Part shown: positions 63,001-64,000 of the stretch, piece by piece
Layout of the letters: each line of letters opens with the position of its first letter
Numbering within the stretch: the first letter of the stretch is position 1
Assembly (NCBI GenBank): GCA_022984795.1
Contig: JALIHJ010000013.1
Location: 186,001-250,000 of the forward strand
From: Fabrea salina
Taxonomy: Eukaryota; Ciliophora; Heterotrichea; Heterotrichida; Fabreidae
DNA length: 64,000 nucleotides
Reading direction: 5' to 3'
Position numbers and translations under genes: made by a program
Notes under the pieces: generated by a model
The model's input: only the letters and a program-made list of their open reading frames with translations
What the model was told of the DNA's origin: nothing
Databases searched by the model: none

Positions 63001-64000
63001 ATGGAAAGGATTCCTAGAAGAACCCAGAAGAATGCACTCAACAGTATTCTGGGTGACGGAGACAGAATCAAGGGAGCCCTCAGGAGACTTCAAATCTCAC
63101 TGCAAAAGAAACCCTCTGATGCCTTGAAACAGTGGAAAGACTACTTGAATGACTGCAGAAACAAAGGATACCTTGACGCAGCCAGAACTCAGAAGTTGAA
63201 GTCAGTCATGGAAAGGATTCCTAGACGCACTCAGAAGAATGCACTCAACGGTATTCTTGGTGATGGTGACAGAATCAAGGGTGCTCTGAGAAGACTACAA
63301 ATCTCACTGCAAAAGAAACCCTCTGATGCCCTGAAACAGTGGAGAGACTATGTGAATGACTGCAACAAGAAGGGGTACTTAGACGCAGCCAGAACTCAGA
63401 AGTTGAAGTCAGCGATGGAAAGGATTCCTAGAAGAACCCAGAAGAACGCTTTGAACAGTATTCTGGGTGGCGGAGACAGAATCAAGGGAGCCCTCAGGAG
63501 ACTACAAATCTCACTGCAGAAGAAACCCTCTGATGCACTGAAGTTGTGGAAGCAGTATGTGGATGACTGCAACAAGAAGGGATACCTAGACGCAGCCAGA
63601 ACGCAAAAGTTGAAGTCAGTCATGGAAAGGATCCCCAGACGCACTCAGAAGAATGCCCTCAACAGTATTCTGGGAGACGGAGACAGAGTCAAGGGAGCTT
63701 TGAGGAGAATGGAGATTGCTTTGAAGAAGAAGCCTTCTGAGGCCCTGAAGCAGTGGAAAGACTACGTGAATGACTGCAGAAACAAGGGGTACCTAGACGC
63801 AGCCAGAACTCAAAAACTCAAGTCAGCGATGGAGAGGATTCCTAGAAGAACCCAGAAGAACGCTTTGAACAGTATTCTGGGTGGCGGAGACAGAATCAAG
63901 GGAGCCCTCAGGAGACTACAAATCTCACTGCAGAAAAAACCCTCTGATGCTCTGAAGCTGTGGAAGCAGTATGTGGATGACTGCAAGAACAAGGGATACC
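54025..64000 (+). CDS. Giant Sfi1-like repeat protein (partial, runs off the window)
   Basis: The frame opens at ATG 54025 (MEASSLQRLLEEVL) and stays open to the window edge, at least 3,325 codons. The first part (to about 56600) is unique sequence with irregular Sfi1-like motifs: FWKWKLRF, FLKWKELT, LFQRWKER, GFNRWARA, VFRQWKSK, LFNKWKIL. From W at 56698 it becomes a regular array in which one Trp (once Leu, at 61777) recurs every 207 bp. The consensus unit reads MERIPRRTQKNALNSILG, DGDRIKGALRRLQISL, QKKPSDALKQWKQYVDDC, LDAARTQKLKSA. Sfi1 repeats bind centrin along a helix; ciliate giants of this type scaffold centrin/spasmin contractile filaments. Frames on the opposite strand here are shadows. 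Confidence 0.85.
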   Translation, partial: MEASSLQRLLEEVLSGPSSDTAYDERQYARLDATLKSSSDEDLQLAGDIVSKFESEEKIPEQDSDKLFDYLDALAQGTPAEAPRLSFLHGPVSHPKAKNAAKLFHAVHKLSIMHNSQMHNSFLQIRDHMWENKLSDTKILHDLEVKRLTTSRLVAQLKGALGLSMEKTMKYWQLNTRKQEESFEQDFKLKHRRSLSQYQKRQRINKSISELIARCHVVFEQQGFWKWKLRFQQLKESENRLRDACELSESFLKSFNKKEGFTKWNLVCKNEWLAKRKILKSCLDKAEIRVFFAKRLITRKWANSAKGIETNDLAEIIDDMTQKTQHTSQIPKNKKLDSLRSGRQRKTQQKRKLENLVEFLKHQVDLRNRIQEETLFNWKTKAMSKIDSEKQELSRNYSVNLVKQILQKQPSHYFKLWALKSKMPKLEMIRGYTKLAFHYQKLSSASSLAFLKWKELTKETNAADSYTKALLKSVFKQNKAGLKDLFQRWKERSNSYKANQQTASMYKLVNVFNKALTAKAKNCFQPPKEQKDAEEIMSRALIILCKNLHRVMELGFNRWARAKAVPRQNAKEKATRLISNYLYRKGGLTTRRAFMEWRYGDANRDRVMKYMLLNLSKYPAEALGFVFRQWKSKADQMVLKENNRKQMNMVNIFNRVLGSKARRCYKPIVIVKDADAIMRRTIKQLIFTKNRLLEKGLNRMAINRERKIVKESIHSIYDFSNQAKRVKSELFNKWKILLATEDSAQRTKDSDKNLFNLISIWQSKINLRLRKGFNAIAKDNTHLKVRLVRALEKGLRGKVGCSFDYWKGLCKNQEKQLKKENKLLKKDLKKEKVRGGKARTRNLNSTLLKGPILRALKNPYLKIVKPYDACRDKLELVVNSFNQLPRDAIKTWKDNVNSIRNGELLDNLKAQKLNNALQKIPCRTLKDANQRILGQGNKLSGALRLLRDKAQGIPRRAIQEWKDYVNRINSGELLSLYKAEKLRNCLAKIPSRTLKSAYSQVIPKEDSVKSKLRAIVYKLENMPRDAIQKWKEAVNQQKAGKLLDALRAQQLKDHMQKIPSRQLKSAFQRTIGGGDRTKGVIKDLISKAERVPREAFNCWKDYLAQTQKGQLLSALRSQKLKDALGRLPVRNLKDAYNRVLGDGSLVKGRINTVVNSLKRVPRDALAKWKEYVAMTQNMKLLNALKAQKLKESLSNIPRRTLKGATERILGDGNRVKGLMLRIVKKLENKPREAIQKWKQFVVSCENQSILDNLRSQKLVASLSRIPTRVLRTSHDRIVGGGSKAKGLLSKMFLQIQKRPQNAFLVWKEFNNDCKNRVVLDNLRTQKLKSAMQAIPKRTLRQAFGSVTSDNVLLKNSIRNLLKNIKKKQEKSFAQWTRYTNYERVLGDQKNLKLKAAVNNLAFKAQRKTRDAFNTWLMQSQNKSMLMGQLRAEKLRNALHRIPRRTLRLSLDAVSKDPERVKRAVNRFVSAIKERPRSGFNNWYKFMMSCRNKDLLDNNKTMQLKAALMKIPNRVVKHSFDRVVGDGDRVKGALRRMEIALKKKPSEALKQWKQYVDDCKNRGLLDAFRTQKLKSAMERIPRRTQKNALNSILGGGDRIKGALRRLQISLQKKPSDALKQWKQYVDDCNKKGYLDAARTQKLKSAMERIPRRTQKNALNSILGDGDRIKGALRRLQISLQKKPSDALKQWKDYLNDCRNKGYLDAARTQKLKSVMERIPRRTQKNALNGILGDGDRIKGALRRLQISLQKKPSDALKQWRDYVNDCNKKGYLDAARTQKLKSAMERIPRRTQKNALNSILGDGNSVKGALRRMEIALKKKPGVAFRQWKQYADRCSRKELLDAFRTQKLKSAMERIPRRTQKNALNRILGDGNMVKGALRRMEIALKKKPGVAFRQWRDYVNDCNKKGYLDAARTQKLKSAMERIPRRTQKNVLNSILGDGDRIKGALRRLQISLQKKPGVAFRQWRDYVDDCNKKGYLDAARTQKLKSAMERIPRRTQKNVLNSILGDGDRIKGALRRMEIALKKKPGVAFRQWRDYVNDCNKKGYLDAARTQKLKSVMERIPRRTQKNALNSILGDGNSVKGALRRMEIALKKKPGVAFRQWRDYVNDCNKKGYLDAARTQKLKSAMERIPRRTQKNALNSILGDGNSVKGALRRMEILLQKKPGIAFRQWKQYVDDCNKKGLLDAARTQKLKSAMERIPRRIQKDALNRVLGDGDRVKGALRRLQISLQKKPSEALKQWKDYLNAVKTKQLLDNQKALKLKQALQKVPSRTLSDSLSTLKGDSRFKRALRGLAMVFAKGPDKALQKWKTYLNDSKHGDEKKKLQNQAKAHKLQNALTKPQRRVIRSAKSRADHDNYKLKASVKNIITKIQKLPRIALNRWFANTRPGDQTNAKAQKLQNVLSKIPMRTIRDAQNRITNTDDKASRLLKRLFSIAEGRPGNAFRKWSSFILDCRNKAVMSSFRIQKLKSALEKVPVRNLRYSFNKITGEGNLLKGCLRRLALNLLGKQRSALNLWQNYVQGSKNKAFLDNLRSQQLKSALQKVPLRTIKFATNKILGEGDSVKGVMRNIIKRLEKVPRGAFMKLKRNVTLCKNKQLLDSLKTQKLLSSLQSIPRRTLRSATERILGDGNRVKGLMLRIVKKLENKPREAIQKWKEFNNDCKNRVVLDNLRTQKLKSAMQAIPKRTLRQAFGSVTSDNVLLKNSIRNLLKNIKKKQEKSFAQWTRYTNYERVLGDQKNLKLKAAVNNLAFKAQRKTRDAFNTWLMQSQNKSMLMGQLRAEKLRNALHRIPRRTLRLSLDAVSKDPERVKRAVNRFVSAIKERPRSGFNNWYKFMMSCRNKDLLDNNKTMQLKAALMKIPNRVVKHSFDRVVGDGDRVKGALRRMEIALKKKPSEALKQWKQYVDDCKNRGYLDAARTQKLKSAMERIPRRTQKNALNSILGGGDRIKGALRRLQISLQKKPSDALKQWKQYVDDCNKKGYLDAARTQKLKSAMERIPRRTQKNALNSILGDGDRIKGALRRLQISLQKKPSDALKQWKDYLNDCRNKGYLDAARTQKLKSVMERIPRRTQKNALNGILGDGDRIKGALRRLQISLQKKPSDALKQWRDYVNDCNKKGYLDAARTQKLKSAMERIPRRTQKNALNSILGGGDRIKGALRRLQISLQKKPSDALKLWKQYVDDCNKKGYLDAARTQKLKSVMERIPRRTQKNALNSILGDGDRVKGALRRMEIALKKKPSEALKQWKDYVNDCRNKGYLDAARTQKLKSAMERIPRRTQKNALNSILGGGDRIKGALRRLQISLQKKPSDALKLWKQYVDDCKNKGY
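57941..59402 (+). repeat. Segmental duplication inside the giant gene, copy A
   Basis: Matches copy B at a constant offset of 4,044 bp (1,348 codons), base for base over long stretches, except for a patch of a few bases at about 58700-58716 (TTGCTGGACGCATTC against TACCTAGACGCAGCC). Confidence 0.9.
61985..63446 (+). repeat. Segmental duplication inside the giant gene, copy B
   Basis: Copy B of the 57941-59402 block. Upstream, 61885-61984 matches 57634-57733 at an offset of 4,251 bp, 207 bp more, so copy B lacks exactly one repeat unit at this join. Confidence 0.9.

Larger units (their letters stand above)
56620..64000 (+). repeat. Array of 37 visible 69-aa (207-bp) repeat units
   Basis: The Trp codons mark the units: 56698, 56905, 57112 and so on. 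Most steps are exactly 207 bp. Exceptions are 120 bp (58147 to 58267, and its copy 62191 to 62311), 201 bp (to 58468 and 62512), 204 bp (to 60949), 219 bp (to 61168) and 195 bp (to 61363). Units from 58675 to 60745 are the most alike. The array is not closed by the window edge. Confidence 0.92.

Noticed and set aside
54231-63992. Many minus-strand open frames of 60-180 codons in the right-hand 10 kb, some repeated
   Set aside because: They are antisense shadows of the giant plus-strand frame; their repetition simply mirrors the 207-bp array.
1-64000. A ciliate code with reassigned TAA/TAG or TGA
   Set aside because: Conserved proteins end at the right length with TAA, TAG and TGA (for example TGA at 12152-12154 and 53971-53973), and none has these codons inside apart from spliced introns.
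1-64000. Prokaryotic operons, because of the dense gene packing
   Set aside because: Spliced 15-nt introns and eukaryote-only genes (katanin p80, TBCE, RPB11, DPM2, EMC2, RMC1) rule it out.
1-64000. tRNA or rRNA genes, CRISPR arrays, telomeres, replication origins
   Set aside because: The spacers are too short and I saw no cloverleaf, rRNA core, spacer array or telomeric repeat.

Overview
The window looks like macronuclear DNA of a heterotrich ciliate, most probably Stentor or a close relative. Three things point there. Genes are packed almost end to end on both strands (about 52 in 64 kb). All eight introns I could place are exactly 15 nt long (GTA...AG) and restore conserved proteins. TAA, TAG and TGA all act as stops, so the code is standard, unlike that of most ciliates and of Blepharisma. 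The organism is an inference; the introns, code and packing are read from the sequence.

Layout. 0-17 kb: an LRR protein, mitochondrial p32, a coiled-coil protein, katanin p80, a zinc CDF transporter, PP2A B56, a TBC1D5-like GAP in five exons, an MFS transporter, a protease-like/Kelch fusion, NADP isocitrate dehydrogenase, a cyclic-nucleotide-type K+ channel with a CCHC knuckle, and a WNK-like kinase. 17-32 kb: glycerate kinase, a long IQ protein, tubulin cofactor E, an LRR/EF-hand protein, a DUF726/TMCO4-like hydrolase, a CSTPP1-like protein, a Cnx1-type molybdenum cofactor enzyme, DPM2 (spliced and very short) and queuine tRNA-ribosyltransferase. 32-40 kb: coproporphyrinogen oxidase, a U1A/U2B''-like protein, RMC1/Mic1 (spliced), a J-domain protein, TMEM41B-like and FAM91A1-like. 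40-43.5 kb: a tandem array of six related small secreted proteins, each preceded by a shared TTTTCCTAC-type element, with one odd 0.6-kb spacer holding a tandem repeat. 43.5-54 kb: cytochrome b5 reductase, RPB11, a UBC12-like E2, two ubiquitin-fusion zinc proteins, an ARM protein, coiled-coil proteins, a two-EF-hand mini-protein, EMC2, and a GGA-like protein (GAT-like helices, coiled coil, adaptin-type ear).

54-64 kb is one open reading frame running off the right edge: at least 3,325 codons of Sfi1-like tryptophan repeats, settling into a 69-residue (207-bp) period with 37 visible units and a recent internal duplication of about 1.5 kb. It resembles the giant centrin/spasmin-binding scaffolds described for ciliate contractile fibres (Paramecium infraciliary lattice, Spirostomum).

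Most genes are ordinary housekeeping, membrane-trafficking and cytoskeletal genes with no operon logic. The parts most likely to be new are the six-gene secreted family with its fixed-distance upstream element, the repeat dynamics of the giant gene, the GGA-like protein and the ubiquitin-zinc fusions. All names rest on reading motifs by eye; no database search was possible.
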